A stretch of 64,000 nt of DNA. It comes from Streptomyces sp. NBC_01231 (GTDB lineage Bacteria > Actinomycetota > Actinomycetes > Streptomycetales > Streptomycetaceae). Shown piece after piece: positions 1-8,734 of this stretch; within the stretch, counting starts at the first letter, position 1, and every line of letters starts with the position of its first letter. The position numbers were made by a program, and so were the translations under genes. The DNA lies in NCBI GenBank assembly GCA_035999765.1, contig CP108521.1, positions 10,912,001-10,976,000 on the forward strand, written 5' to 3'. Below the pieces are notes generated by a model. The model did not search any database. It had not been told where the DNA came from and was given only the letters and a program-made list of their open reading frames with translations.

Positions 1-246
1 TAGGGAGCTTATTCAACGGCCACTCTTCGGGGTGATCAATACTCTGCGGTTGACCGGCCCGTTGCCTGAGGCGGAACCCCGCATCCGCAGACGGGACCCG
101 TCACCCGATCGGTGGCCGATCTGAAGAAGCTCAGTCAGACGATCTCCACCGTGGACACCGGCCGCCGACCAGCCCGAGTATCCCGAAGCTCGCGCACACC
201 AGCCCCATGATCTGCAACTTCACAATGCAGACCACTCATTCATGGT

Positions 247-414
247 CCAGAGGCCGAACTGCGCGACTCCGCACGGGTGATCGCGGGGACGGTACGGCCG
301 CGGGGACGGCTCCCGGTGCCGGTGCCACGGGCGGACGACCCGGCCCGCGAGCTCTACCCGCTCGGCCACGGGCTGACGTACCTGGGCGGTCTCGTGCGTC
401 AACCCGTGGGTTGA
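247..414 (+). pseudogene. C-terminal remnant of a glycoside hydrolase family 3 enzyme
   Basis: An open frame of about 55 codons reads RGRLPVPVPRADDP followed by YPLGHGLTYL and then a TGA. The sequence LYPxGHGLTY after a LPVxVPR segment is the usual end of the GH3 beta-glucosidase/xylosidase alpha/beta sandwich domain. There is no start codon or catalytic domain upstream in the window, so only the tail of a gene remains, cut before base 247 or lying partly outside. Family assignment rests on this short motif. Confidence 0.5.
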
Positions 415-415
415 C
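398..415. terminator. hairpin over the stop codon of the GH3 remnant
   Basis: GTCAACCC and GGGTTGAC form 8-bp perfect arms around a 2-nt loop, spanning the stop codon of the GH3 fragment. A further copy of the left arm (GTCAACCCA) lies at 435-443. No T-run follows, so a terminator is an inference; it could equally be an operator. Confidence 0.3.
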
Positions 416-486
416 GCCAGGTATCAAACCAGGAGTCAACCCACGGGCCGAGGCCGTGCGGCGCCGCGGGCGGCAAGCTCTTCCCC

Positions 487-1002
487 ATGACGACGACTGA
501 CTACCTCATCTCCGCCGCCCTGATCCTTCTGGTGATTCCGCAGATGCGCGGCGGCCGTCTGACGCCCCGCACGCTCCTGCTGCCGCTGGTGTCCGTCAGC
601 GCCGCGGCCGCGCACTACCTTCATTCCTTCCCGACCCAGGGCCACGACGTCCAGCTGGACCTCTTCGGCGTCACGATCGGCATAGTGCTCGGACTGGCCA
701 GTGGACTGGCCACCCGCGTCAGCGTGACCGAGGACGGCGCCGCGTACTCCAAAGCCGGGTGGCTGGCCGCCCTTCTGTGGGTGCTGGGCATGGGCGCGCG
801 CTCGGCCTTCGTGTACTGGGCCGAGCACAGCGGCGCTCACAGCATTGCTCAGTTCAGCCGCGACAACCTGATCACCGGCACCGCCGCCTGGACCGCCGCG
901 CTGCTGCTGATGGCCGTCACTCAGGTGGTGTGCCGCCTGGTGGTGGTGCGCGTCCGGGCCTACCGGCTCACCTCCCCCCTTGCCGCCCCCGCCGTGGCCT
1001 GA
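487..1002 (+). CDS. DUF1453/CcdC-like integral membrane protein
   Basis: The 171-residue product is almost entirely hydrophobic. It has about five predicted membrane segments, near residues 5-19, 30-46, 58-76, 90-110 and 132-150, joined by short polar loops. The layout and the N-terminal YLISAALILLVIPQMRGG resemble Streptomyces DUF1453 (CcdC-like) proteins, whose function is unknown. The ATG at 487 is the first start that leaves the first helix whole; no strong ribosome site is visible. It sits 118 bp upstream of a sensor kinase/response regulator pair and could be a membrane partner of it, but that is inferred from position only. Confidence 0.7.
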   Translation: MTTTDYLISAALILLVIPQMRGGRLTPRTLLLPLVSVSAAAAHYLHSFPTQGHDVQLDLFGVTIGIVLGLASGLATRVSVTEDGAAYSKAGWLAALLWVLGMGARSAFVYWAEHSGAHSIAQFSRDNLITGTAAWTAALLLMAVTQVVCRLVVVRVRAYRLTSPLAAPAVA

Positions 1003-1120
1003 AGCGTGGCACCCAGCAGACCGCCGCTCGCAACACACTCCGCCCCTGGCCCGGTTCCGCGTTCGCGGGCCCGGGCCGGGCTTTGCGATCAGCGGCGCAG
1101 CGTGCATCTATTCTTCAGAA

Positions 1121-2344
1121 GTGACGGACACACTTCAGCCGACGGGCCCGGTCAGTCCACGGCTGGCCGTGGCTCTTGCCAGTGCCCGGGAGCGACGCGA
1201 AGGCAGGGGCCGGCGTATGCAGCCCGTGTTGTGGGGAGTCATGGCCGCTATCGCCGTCCAGTCCCTGCACGCTTCCCCCGCCCCCGGCGTCAGAGGCAGG
1301 CACCTGGCAGTCACCCTGGTGCTCGTCGGCTGTCTGCTGCCCATGGCCGCGGTCGCGTCGAACCTGTGGCCCCTCACTGGTCGCCCTGCCCGCTGCCTGG
1401 TGTTCTGCGTGCTGGTGGACGGCTTCGGGTTTGCTCTGGGCATCCTGCAGCCCGGCTCGATGTCCACCCTGCCACCGTCCGTCGTGGTCCTGATGGCCTT
1501 CCTCATCCTGGAGCGACGGGCGGCCACCGTGCTTGCGGTCGTCGTCATGGGCTGTCTGACCGGCGCGGCGGCCGCCGGGTTGGACGGCGGTACCGACAAC
1601 TTCCTGCATCAGGTCCTGTTCGGCGTCCTGCTGGCCGTCGTGGGCATCGTGGTGCGCCAGTCGATCATCAACGAGGTGGCCGTCACCGTGTTGCTGGCCC
1701 AGCTCGAGGACGCCCGGGAGGCGGAGACCGAGGCGGCGGCGCTGGCCGAACGCGCCCGTATCGCCCAGGATCTGCACGACGTGCTCGCCCATACCCTGTC
1801 CGGACTGGCCGTGCAGATACAGGCCGCCCGGCGGATGACCCGGCGCGACCAGGCGAGCGGGGATCTGCGGGGGCTGCTGGACCGGGCCGGTGAGCTGGTC
1901 AAGGAGGGTGTGGCCGATGCGCGCCGGGCTGTGCGGGCGCTGCGCGGCGAGCGCGTGCCCTCTCTCGAGCGGCTGCCCGAACTGGTCGAACGCTATCGGG
2001 TGGACCTGGAGCTCGACGTGAGACTGTCCGTGATCGGGCCGCACCGGGAGCTGCGGCCCGACGCGGGTGAAGCCCTGTACCGCGGTGTGCAGGAGGCGTT
2101 GACCAATACGGTGCGCTACGCACGCGACGCACAGGCCACGGTGACGCTCGTCTATGAGCCCAGGGCCACAATCCTGACCGTCGAAGACCGCCGCACCGGG
2201 CCGGGACCGGTCCGGGCGGCACTGGCCGAAGGCTCCGGCCTGGGGCTGACCGGCATGCGCGAACGCGTGACCGGGGTCGGCGGCACCCTGCACGCGGGGC
2301 CGACAGCGCATGGATGGGAAGTACGGATGGAGATACCCGCGTGA
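1121..2344 (+). CDS. NarL-family sensor histidine kinase
   Basis: Predicted 407-residue two-component kinase. Residues about 35-180 hold several membrane helices with no large extracellular sensor domain. A HisKA_3 dimerisation box follows (RARIAQDLHDVLAHTL, phospho-acceptor His219), then an HATPase domain with an N-box around 325-334 (EALTNTVRYA) and a G-box GSGLGLTGM at 371-379. The D-box is eroded (VEDRRTG instead of DDGxG), so ATP binding may be altered. I chose GTG 1121 because upstream codons in this frame are low-complexity and overlap the previous gene's tail; ATG 1217 is an alternative. The stop overlaps the regulator start (GTGA), so the two are translationally coupled. Confidence 0.85.
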   Translation: MTDTLQPTGPVSPRLAVALASARERREGRGRRMQPVLWGVMAAIAVQSLHASPAPGVRGRHLAVTLVLVGCLLPMAAVASNLWPLTGRPARCLVFCVLVDGFGFALGILQPGSMSTLPPSVVVLMAFLILERRAATVLAVVVMGCLTGAAAAGLDGGTDNFLHQVLFGVLLAVVGIVVRQSIINEVAVTVLLAQLEDAREAETEAAALAERARIAQDLHDVLAHTLSGLAVQIQAARRMTRRDQASGDLRGLLDRAGELVKEGVADARRAVRALRGERVPSLERLPELVERYRVDLELDVRLSVIGPHRELRPDAGEALYRGVQEALTNTVRYARDAQATVTLVYEPRATILTVEDRRTGPGPVRAALAEGSGLGLTGMRERVTGVGGTLHAGPTAHGWEVRMEIPA

Positions 2345-3063
2345 CGGAGCCCGGCGAGACGGCATCTGACAGCGAGAAGATCAAAGTACTGGTCGCGGAC
2401 GATCAGCAGATCGTACGCAAGGGCCTGGTCCTGCTGATCGACATGCTAGACGGCATCAAGGTGGTCGGCGCAGCCCGTGACGGTGCGGAAGCGGTGCTGC
2501 TCGCCGGACAACTGGCCCCGGACGTAGTACTGATGGACCTGAACATGCCGGTCCTCAACGGTGTCGCGGCCACTGCGACACTGCGTGAGCAGGTACCCGG
2601 CTGCAAGGTACTCGTGCTGACCACCTACGCCGACGACGACTCCGTCTTCCCGGCACTGCAGGCGGGAGCGCGGGGCTATCTCACCAAGGACGCCGACGAC
2701 GACGCGATCGAGGACGCCATCCGCAGCGTCCACGATGGCCGTATCTGGCTCGATCCTGAGGTACAGGCCCGCCTGGTCGCGGCCGTGCAGACCAGCGAGG
2801 TCGCACCGCCCGCCGCGCAGCGAAAACAGGCCCACACGCCGCAAACTCCCGCACCTTCCGACGTGCTGACCCCGCGCGAGACCCAGGTACTCACCCTCAT
2901 CGCCCGCGGCCTGTCCAACGCGGAGATCTGTGCCCGGCTCGTCGTCAGCCCGGCCACGGTGAAGACGCACATCAACCGTATCTTCACCAAGATAGGCGTA
3001 GCCGACCGTGCCCAGGCCGTCGGCTACGCCTATCGCAACAACTTGGTCGAGCCCTGGGACTAG
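2341..3063 (+). CDS. NarL/FixJ-family response regulator
   Basis: The 240-residue protein has a receiver domain (acidic pair D20-D21, phosphorylation site D66 in LMDLNMP, switch Thr in VLTTYADD, Lys in YLTKDADD). A linker rich in Pro, Gln and Ala leads to a C-terminal LuxR-type helix-turn-helix (LTPRETQVLTLIARGLSNAE, then SPATVKTHINRIFTKIG). GTG 2341 overlaps the kinase stop, which makes the kinase its evident partner. The target genes are not shown by the sequence. The IS4 element begins only 19 bp after its stop. Confidence 0.9.
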   Translation: MTEPGETASDSEKIKVLVADDQQIVRKGLVLLIDMLDGIKVVGAARDGAEAVLLAGQLAPDVVLMDLNMPVLNGVAATATLREQVPGCKVLVLTTYADDDSVFPALQAGARGYLTKDADDDAIEDAIRSVHDGRIWLDPEVQARLVAAVQTSEVAPPAAQRKQAHTPQTPAPSDVLTPRETQVLTLIARGLSNAEICARLVVSPATVKTHINRIFTKIGVADRAQAVGYAYRNNLVEPWD

Positions 3064-3081
3064 GGTTGGACTAGGGCCAAT

Positions 3082-4545
3082 ACCGGTAACTTAGGGGTAA
3101 TCCGGTCGTTGTTGTTGGTGTGGCAAGAGCGGGTCAGCTGAAGTCATCTGGTGAGCTGCTGTCGGACCGGGTCGCGGTCGGGGTGCTGACACAGGCGTTT
3201 CCTCAGTCGCTTGTGGACGAGGTGTTGGCGGAGACGGGTCGGGTGCAGCAGCGGAACCGGCTGCTGCCGGCCCGGCTGGTGGTCTACTTCGTGCTGGCAA
3301 TGTGCCTGTTTTCCGGGCAGAGCTATGAAGAGGTCGCCCGACTGCTGACCGCGGGTTTGCAGGGTGCGCGGCATTGGCGTACATCGTGGGTGGTGCCGAG
3401 TACAGCGGCGATCTGGAAGGCCAGGTCCCGGCTGGGGGTGGCGCCGCTGCGGCAGTTGTTCGCGCGGGTGTGCCGTCCGGTTGCCACACCGGACACTCAG
3501 GGCGCCTTCTACCGCGACTGGCGGCTGACCGCGATCGACGGCACCACATTCGACCTGCCCGACACGAAGGCGAAAGTGGAGGCGTTTGGCCGTCCGCCCC
3601 GCTCCGGGCGCGGCGAACAGAACGTCGGCTACCCGCAGTTGCGCATGGTCGGCCTGGTGGAGTGCGGCACCCACGCCATTTTCGATGCTGCGATCGGAGC
3701 TCTGCGCACCGGAGAGCAGGCTCTGGCCCGGGCGGTCCTGGTGTCCCTGCGGCCGGGGATGCTGCTGCTGGCCGACCGTGGCTTCTACGGCGTGGACCTG
3801 TGGCGCACAGCCGCGGCCACGAGGGCGGACCTGCTGTGGCGAGTCCGCAAAGACCTCGTACTGCCAGTGGTCGAGCAGTTGTCGGACGGCTCCTACCTCA
3901 CCGAAATCTTCGACCGGAGCGACATCCACCACACCCGTCGTGGGGTGCCAGTACGCGCGGTGGAATACACGATCGCTGGCCATGAGGGCGTCTACCGGCT
4001 CATCACCACGATTCTTGACCCGGACAAGGCCCCAGCCGCGGAACTGGCCGCCCTCTACGCCCAGCGATGGGAGTTCGAGTCCACCCTCGACGAAATCAAG
4101 ACTCACCTGGGCGGGTCGCACCTGGTACTGCGTTCGCAGCACCCTGACGGGGCCGAGCAGGAGCTTTACGGCTTTCTGCTCGTCCACCACGCCATCCGGC
4201 ACCTGATGCACCAGGCTGCACGACAAGCCGAACGCGACCCCGACCGGATCTCCTTCACCCGCTCACTGCGCGTCGTGCGCCGCCAGGTCACCGACCATGC
4301 GGCATTTTCCCCCCGGTCGACTCGCCCGCGCGGTCAAGGCCACCCACGCTGAACTCCTCGAACGCCTCCTGCCACGGCGACGCCGCCGGGCCAACCCCCG
4401 CGTCATCAAACGCAAAGTCGCCAACTGGCCCCTCAAACGCGCCGTCCACCAGGTTGCAGACCGCCCATGCGTTCCGGCCGTCACCATCGTTGGTGCCACC
4501 AAACCCAAACGGGTCAAACGAACATCAAAACCCTAAGTTACCGGT
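3082..4545 (+). mobile_element. IS4-type insertion sequence, frameshifted
   Basis: The element is bounded by 15-bp perfect inverted repeats, ACCGGTAACTTAGGG at 3082-3096 and its reverse complement at 4531-4545, giving about 1464 bp. It encodes one DDE transposase. Flanking bases (CCAAT on the left, CGTCG on the right) show no obvious target duplication, so one flank may have been rearranged. Its right end abuts an IS630 remnant, suggesting it inserted into or recombined with older IS debris. Confidence 0.8.
3120..4536 (+). pseudogene. IS4-family transposase, interrupted by a frameshift
   Basis: From GTG 3120 the frame reads an IS4 N-terminal domain (residues about 15-110) and a DDE catalytic core (AIDGTTFDLPD, LLADRGFYG, and the YAQRWEFESTLDEIK block with the conserved Tyr-Arg-Glu-Lys pattern). 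After RRQVTDHAAF near 4303 the frame is lost at a TTTTCCCCCC tract and continues in the +1 frame as PPGRLARAVKATHAELLERL through VKRTSKP to 4536. One extra base in the T/C run restores a single protein of about 470 residues. It is inactive as sequenced unless programmed frameshifting occurs; sequencing error in the homopolymer is possible. Confidence 0.8.
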
Positions 4546-4740
4546 CGTCGAGATCTGGTTCAATGTTGCCGAGCGTCAGACTACCCGCCGGGGCGTGTTC
4601 AAACCCGTGCGCGATGTCAACGCCAGGGTCCGCGCGTTCGTCGACGGCTGGACATCCGTTCGTGTGGACCGAGACCGCCGACCAAATCCTCGCGAAGGCC
4701 AACCGTCCAACTACTTCAAACACACGCCCCCAGCGCAGCG
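4546..4740 (+). pseudogene. IS630-family transposase C-terminal remnant
   Basis: Two overlapping frames spell the end of an IS630 transposase. The first reads VVEIWFNVAERQTTRRGVFK then VRDVNARVRAFVDGW; the second continues as HPFVWTETADQILAKANR and PTTSNTR. Both stretches match the conserved C-terminal region of that family, so at least one frameshift is present and the N-terminal two thirds are missing. It starts directly at the right end of the IS4 element. Confidence 0.65.
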
Positions 4741-4742
4741 GT

Positions 4743-5750
4743 TCATGGGACGAGCAGTCGCTCGGTGATGGTCCAGAGTCGGCGGGCGTCTTCCGAGTCG
4801 AGCATGGCCGCGTTCGCGTCGGAGGGGATGCTGTCGCGGGTGAGCAGGCGTTCGCTGTTGTCTAGGACGGCGATGTCGCTGTCTTTGAGGTAGACGCCGC
4901 CGGTGCCGTCGAGGAGCGGGCTGACTGCGCCGAAGACGAGAGTCGCAGCGCCCTGTTCGGCTGTCTTCTTGCCGGCTGCGGGATCGATGACCGTTGCGCC
5001 GTCGTCGTCGACGAGGCCCTGCGCGCGGTAGTTCGCAACTGCGCTGGGGGCGTGCGGTCCGGGGCCGATGACCACTCCCGGGTGCGCCGCGAACGCACGG
5101 ATGCCGTCATCGGCGTACCGACGGTCGAGCTCGACGGTGAACAGGGCGTTGGCCAACTTGGACTGGGCGTAGGCCGCGCCCGCGTCGTACCCGCTGCGGA
5201 AGGACAGGTCGTCCCATCGGATGGAGCCGAATCGGGCGGCGCCGGAGGTGGTGGTGAGCACTCGCGCGCTCCCGGCTAGCCGGAGGGCGGGTAGGAGTGC
5301 CCGGGTGAGTTGGAAGTGGCCAAGGTGGGTGGTCGCGAACGAGAGCTCGTTCCCGCGTGCGTCGAGACGCCGCTCGGGGGCGAAGAGCATCGCGGCATTG
5401 TTCACCAGCGCGTGGAGCGCCCGGTCGGCCTTCTGCCATCTCTGCGCGAAGGCCTCGATCGAGGCCGGGTCGGCGAGGTCAAGCCGCTTCACCTGGACGC
5501 CGCCCAGACCGTTGACGTCGTCGGCGTTGGTGATGTCGGTGAGGATCGCTGCGGCTCGTTGCGGGTCACGGGCGGCTACGGTCACCGAAGCCCCTGCGGT
5601 GACAAGCGAACGGGTGACCTCGCGACCGAGGCGACTGTGCCCGCCGGTGATGATCACCTCGCGGCCGCTGAGGTCGACCCCGGCCAGGACATCGGTCGCG
5701 GTGGAGGTGGCGGTGAAGCCGCTGCCGATGGGGTGTTGTCTGGTTGTCAC
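4743..5750 (-). CDS. short-chain dehydrogenase/reductase, retinol-dehydrogenase-like
   Basis: The 335-residue protein has an NAD(P)-binding Rossmann start (REVIITGGHSRLGREVTRSL; the usual TGxxxGxG is TGGHSRLG), the NNA motif (LVNNAAMLF) and the catalytic Tyr-Lys pair in AAYAQSKLANALF. It is longer than the 250-residue classical SDRs, as in the WW-oxidoreductase/retinol-type group. GTG 5750 has an AAGGAC ribosome site. It lies 51 bp downstream of an alpha/beta hydrolase on the same strand and is probably cotranscribed with it, under the divergent TetR gene. The substrate is unknown. Confidence 0.8.
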   Translation of the reverse strand: MTTRQHPIGSGFTATSTATDVLAGVDLSGREVIITGGHSRLGREVTRSLVTAGASVTVAARDPQRAAAILTDITNADDVNGLGGVQVKRLDLADPASIEAFAQRWQKADRALHALVNNAAMLFAPERRLDARGNELSFATTHLGHFQLTRALLPALRLAGSARVLTTTSGAARFGSIRWDDLSFRSGYDAGAAYAQSKLANALFTVELDRRYADDGIRAFAAHPGVVIGPGPHAPSAVANYRAQGLVDDDGATVIDPAAGKKTAEQGAATLVFGAVSPLLDGTGGVYLKDSDIAVLDNSERLLTRDSIPSDANAAMLDSEDARRLWTITERLLVP

Positions 5751-5801
5751 AGTGGCGTCCTTGCGTGGATCGAGATCTGTGTGGGGCGGGGGCGGTGGGG
5801 T

Positions 5802-6722
5802 CTACTTGGAGTCGATGTGACCGATGGGCTCGACGGAGGTAGCGGCCAGGTCGGACCAGGCGGTTTCGTTGATCCCGAGCGCTGTGTGCAGGAACGCCGT
5901 GGTGGTGCGTCGTACCAGGTCGACTCGCTCGGGGCTTTCGTCGGTGGTGTCGGTCGAGTTGTAGTTCTGGATGCCGCCGAGCGTGTGCTCGCCGCCATGG
6001 AGGGTGACGAGGTGTCGAGCGCCAGGGCTGTGGTGGTAGACGTCGGTGAACCAATCGGGACCGCGGGTGGAGAGCGGTGACTGGTCCTGGTCGCCGGCGA
6101 TGACGATCGAGGGCGTCGCGAGGCGGGTGAAGTCCGGGCTCATGAACGCGAAGTGCCCCTGCGCGAAGGGGGTGAGGTCCCCACGTGAGATTCCGGTCGT
6201 GGACAGGAGGACCCCGGCCTTCACGCGGGCGTCGGTGCGGTCCTCGCCGGGCTGGCCGTCCGCGCCGATGACGCGCGCCCCGAGCAGCATCCCGACTGAC
6301 TGCCCGCCCCAGGAATGTCCGGCAACCGCGAGGCGGTGAGTGTCGACACGACCGGTCAGCCCAGGGACCGCGGCGATGACGGTGTCCAGCTCGTCGATGA
6401 CCTGCACAAGGTCGTCGATCCGGGTCTGCCAGATCGTCGGGTAGCGCGGGTCGGCGGGCGTCAAACCGAGGGTCGTGGAGTCGAGGAAGGTCGGCTGCAC
6501 CACGACGAATCCGTTGGCCGCCCAATAGTCCACCAACGGGTCGCCCGCGGTCATCGACTGACCGAAGCCATGGGCGAAGACGATGACAGGCAGATCGGTG
6601 TCCGCGGCCGGCGCCGTGATGCGTACCTGCAGATCGTCGCCACGAGCCGGGGAGGGGAGAATCACCGGCCGCACGCTCAGGACCTGAGCGGCGGGACGGG
6701 GAGTTGCTTCAACGAGAGACAC
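5802..6722 (-). CDS. alpha/beta hydrolase of the chlorophyllase/dienelactone-hydrolase type
   Basis: The 306-residue hydrolase has an oxyanion strand PVIVFAHGFGQSM, a nucleophile elbow AVAGHSWGGQS (Gly-His-Ser-Trp-Gly) and a late His in LVTLHGGEHTLGG. I chose GTG 6722 because a GGAAGGA ribosome site lies 5 nt upstream; the longer frame to 6779 would run into the TetR operator. It has no signal peptide. It is the first gene of a two-gene unit with the SDR and is divergent from a TetR repressor, so it is likely induced by a small hydrophobic ester or lactone; the substrate is inferred only. Confidence 0.8.
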   Translation of the reverse strand: MSLVEATPRPAAQVLSVRPVILPSPARGDDLQVRITAPAADTDLPVIVFAHGFGQSMTAGDPLVDYWAANGFVVVQPTFLDSTTLGLTPADPRYPTIWQTRIDDLVQVIDELDTVIAAVPGLTGRVDTHRLAVAGHSWGGQSVGMLLGARVIGADGQPGEDRTDARVKAGVLLSTTGISRGDLTPFAQGHFAFMSPDFTRLATPSIVIAGDQDQSPLSTRGPDWFTDVYHHSPGARHLVTLHGGEHTLGGIQNYNSTDTTDESPERVDLVRRTTTAFLHTALGINETAWSDLAATSVEPIGHIDSK

Positions 6723-6770
6723 GAGAGTCCTTCCATGGTCACGGACAAGGACGACCAAAAACGGATCGCC

Positions 6771-6830
6771 GTTCCGCAACGATACGGAACATTGATCCGT
6801 TCTTTCAAGTCGAACCGGATCAATGTTCCG
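6771..6830. promoter_or_regulatory. inverted-repeat operator between the hydrolase and TetR genes
   Basis: CGGAACATTGATCCG (6785-6799) and CGGATCAATGTTCCG (6816-6830) are perfect 15-bp inverted arms 16 bp apart. A shorter GTTCCG/CGGAAC pair (6771-6776, 6785-6790) overlaps the left arm. The site fills the gap between two divergent starts, where a TetR protein usually binds to control both itself and its neighbour. Confidence 0.75.
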
Positions 6831-6860
6831 AATGCGCGAGGGGCGTGCGATGATGAGGCG

Positions 6861-7535
6861 GTGAGCTCCCCCAGGAATGCAACCCCCGCGGCCGACGCGC
6901 CTCGGCGGCGCCGGGATGTGGAGCGCAATCAGCGGGCACTACTCGAGTCCGCCGCTGTGGTGTTTGCCGCATCGGGGGTCGACGCGCCGGTCCGCGAGGT
7001 TGCTGCGGCCGCCGGAGTAGGCGTGGCCACGCTCTACCGGCACTTCCCGACCCGCTCGGATCTGGTGGTCGCGGTGTACCGCCATCAGATCGAGGAGTGC
7101 GCACAGGCCGGACCGCAGCTTCTGGCGTCCACGCCGAGTCCCTTCGAAGCGACCCTGCGCTGGGTGCACTTGTTCGTCGACTTCCTCGGAACGAAACATG
7201 GACTGGCGCGAGTCTGGGAGGGGGACGCCGACGAGTTCACCGCCCTGCACGTCCTGTTCCTCGACCGCCTCGTGCCGGTCCTGGCCGACCTGCTCGACGC
7301 GGCCCGCGCATCAGGTGAGGTGGTCGCACCCATCTCGGCCTACCGCCTCCTCCGCGCCGTCGGCGACCTCGTCGCCTGGAGCCCACACGACCCGGACTAC
7401 GACGTGCGAGAAGTCGTGACCCTGCTCATCAGCGGTCTGAGGCAGCCGCAGCCCCATCGGACCGAATCAGCAGGACCGCGCACAGAACCCCTGTCGGACT
7501 CAGCCAACTGCGGGACGAGGCCCTCGCCCGACTGA
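6861..7535 (+). CDS. TetR/AcrR-family transcriptional regulator
   Basis: The 224-residue regulator has an N-terminal helix-turn-helix (VFAASGVDAPVREVAAAAGV, then GVATLYRHFPTRSDLVVAVY at about residues 38-72). A C-terminal ligand domain is of the SbtR type, with a low-complexity tail. GTG 6861 lies 31 bp after the right arm of the inverted repeat; the longer open frame upstream would cross the operator and is rejected. It is a probable repressor of the divergent hydrolase-SDR unit and of itself. Confidence 0.85.
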   Translation: MSSPRNATPAADAPRRRRDVERNQRALLESAAVVFAASGVDAPVREVAAAAGVGVATLYRHFPTRSDLVVAVYRHQIEECAQAGPQLLASTPSPFEATLRWVHLFVDFLGTKHGLARVWEGDADEFTALHVLFLDRLVPVLADLLDAARASGEVVAPISAYRLLRAVGDLVAWSPHDPDYDVREVVTLLISGLRQPQPHRTESAGPRTEPLSDSANCGTRPSPD

Positions 7536-7779
7536 ACGATGTGCTGATCGCTGCAGAAGATCACCGCCGCCCAGTGCCGGAGCATCAGCCACAAGTCGAT
7601 CTATCAGCCCTCGCGGGAAGCAGTGCACGCTGGCCTTGACACGGTCGACGCGGCGGCCGGCTCGTGGGAGTAGCGCGATGAGTATCGATCTCTTCATGAG
7701 CTGACGGACGAGGCCGCTGCAGTTCTCCACCTACCGCGACGACGAGGACACCTCCGTGCCCGCAAGGAGCGAGTCTGAC
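7536..7779. other. no gene recognised
   Basis: This stretch holds only short frames. One reads SISHKSIYQPSREAVHAG and another LTDEAAAVLHLPRRRGHLR, faintly like decayed IS30 transposase, but the match is too weak to call. The downstream LysR gene ends at its right edge. Confidence 0.3.
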
Positions 7780-8664
7780 CTATTCCGTGCGCAGGAGATC
7801 GATGAGGGTGGGGACGATGGGATGCGTCTGGTGTGCCCGGTGCGCCACTTGTACGAGCGTTCGAGTGTCCGTTCCGCCGAGCGGCACCACCGCTACGCCG
7901 GCGGGAACGTGGTCAGCCGCGCTCTCGGGGGCGATGGTCGTGCCCGCGCCTGCGGCGACGAGTTGGAAGATGCTGCTCCACTGGGATGCATGGAAGGCAA
8001 TCACGGGTTCGACCTCCATCTCCCGAAACGGCTGAAGCGCCCGCGCGTAGGCGAGAGACCCTGCCGTCCTCGGAAAGAGCACAAGGGGTGAGCCTGCGAG
8101 GTCCGCGGCCGTGGCCTGGGCTTCTTCGACGAGTGCGTGACCGCGAGGAAGCACGGCGACGTAGCCCTCGACGCGCACCGTGGTGAGGGTGATGCCCGGC
8201 CGATTCTCGGCATCGCGGACGATCCCGAGGTCCGCGGTGCCGCGCTCGATGTGGTCCAGCACGCTCTCGGTCGTACCCTCGTGGAGGTCGAGAAGCACGC
8301 CCGGGCGTTCGCCGGCGATCCATCGTGTGATCGTCGCCACGACCGGCGCGGCGGAAGAGATGAATGCGAGGTCTATTCGGCCGGACTCTCCCCTGTCGAC
8401 ACGTCGCGCTTCCTCGATGTCTTCCTCGATTCGCTGCAGGTGATCGCGCACCCGCGCCGCGAAGGCACTCCCAGCCCGAGTCAGGGCGACCGATCTGGAC
8501 GTTCGTTCGAACAGAGTGACGCCGACCGCCCGTTCAAGCTGGCGGATCTGCTGAGATAGTGCCGGCTGCGCGATACGAAGCTGCTGCGCGGCACGGCCGA
8601 AGTGCAGTTCACCAGCCAGGACGCTGAAGGACCGCAGCAGACGCAGTTCGACCCGAGAATCCAT
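7780..8664 (-). CDS. LysR-family transcriptional regulator
   Basis: The 294-residue protein has the N-terminal winged HTH (LRLLRSFSVLAGELHFGRAA, then LRIAQPALSQQIRQLERAVG) and a periplasmic-binding-like effector domain from about residue 90 (GRIDLAFISSAAP, then ADLGIVRD). The length is standard. It is divergent from a GNAT acetyltransferase 70 bp away, the usual arrangement in which the LysR protein controls its neighbour. The inducer cannot be read from the sequence. Confidence 0.88.
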   Translation of the reverse strand: MDSRVELRLLRSFSVLAGELHFGRAAQQLRIAQPALSQQIRQLERAVGVTLFERTSRSVALTRAGSAFAARVRDHLQRIEEDIEEARRVDRGESGRIDLAFISSAAPVVATITRWIAGERPGVLLDLHEGTTESVLDHIERGTADLGIVRDAENRPGITLTTVRVEGYVAVLPRGHALVEEAQATAADLAGSPLVLFPRTAGSLAYARALQPFREMEVEPVIAFHASQWSSIFQLVAAGAGTTIAPESAADHVPAGVAVVPLGGTDTRTLVQVAHRAHQTHPIVPTLIDLLRTE

Positions 8665-8694
8665 TCTCCAATCTTATCGATCCCTTGGTTCATT

Positions 8695-8705
8695 TGTCTT
8701 AGACA
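8695..8705. promoter_or_regulatory. candidate LysR binding palindrome
   Basis: TGTCTTAGACA is a perfect palindrome (arms TGTC/GACA) in the 70-bp gap between the divergent LysR and GNAT genes, with TTCA and TGAA flanking it. It is short, so assignment rests mainly on position. Confidence 0.4.
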
Positions 8706-8734
8706 TCTGAATGCGTGACCGGCATGCTAGATGA

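Noticed and set aside
207..500. Plus and minus open frames of 60-97 codons near the left end
   Set aside because: They are out of frame with the recognisable GH3 tail, have no motifs and no ribosome sites.
6723..6779. Longer start for the alpha/beta hydrolase
   Set aside because: The extension would run into the inverted-repeat region at 6771-6790. GTG 6722 has a GGAAGGA ribosome site at proper distance.
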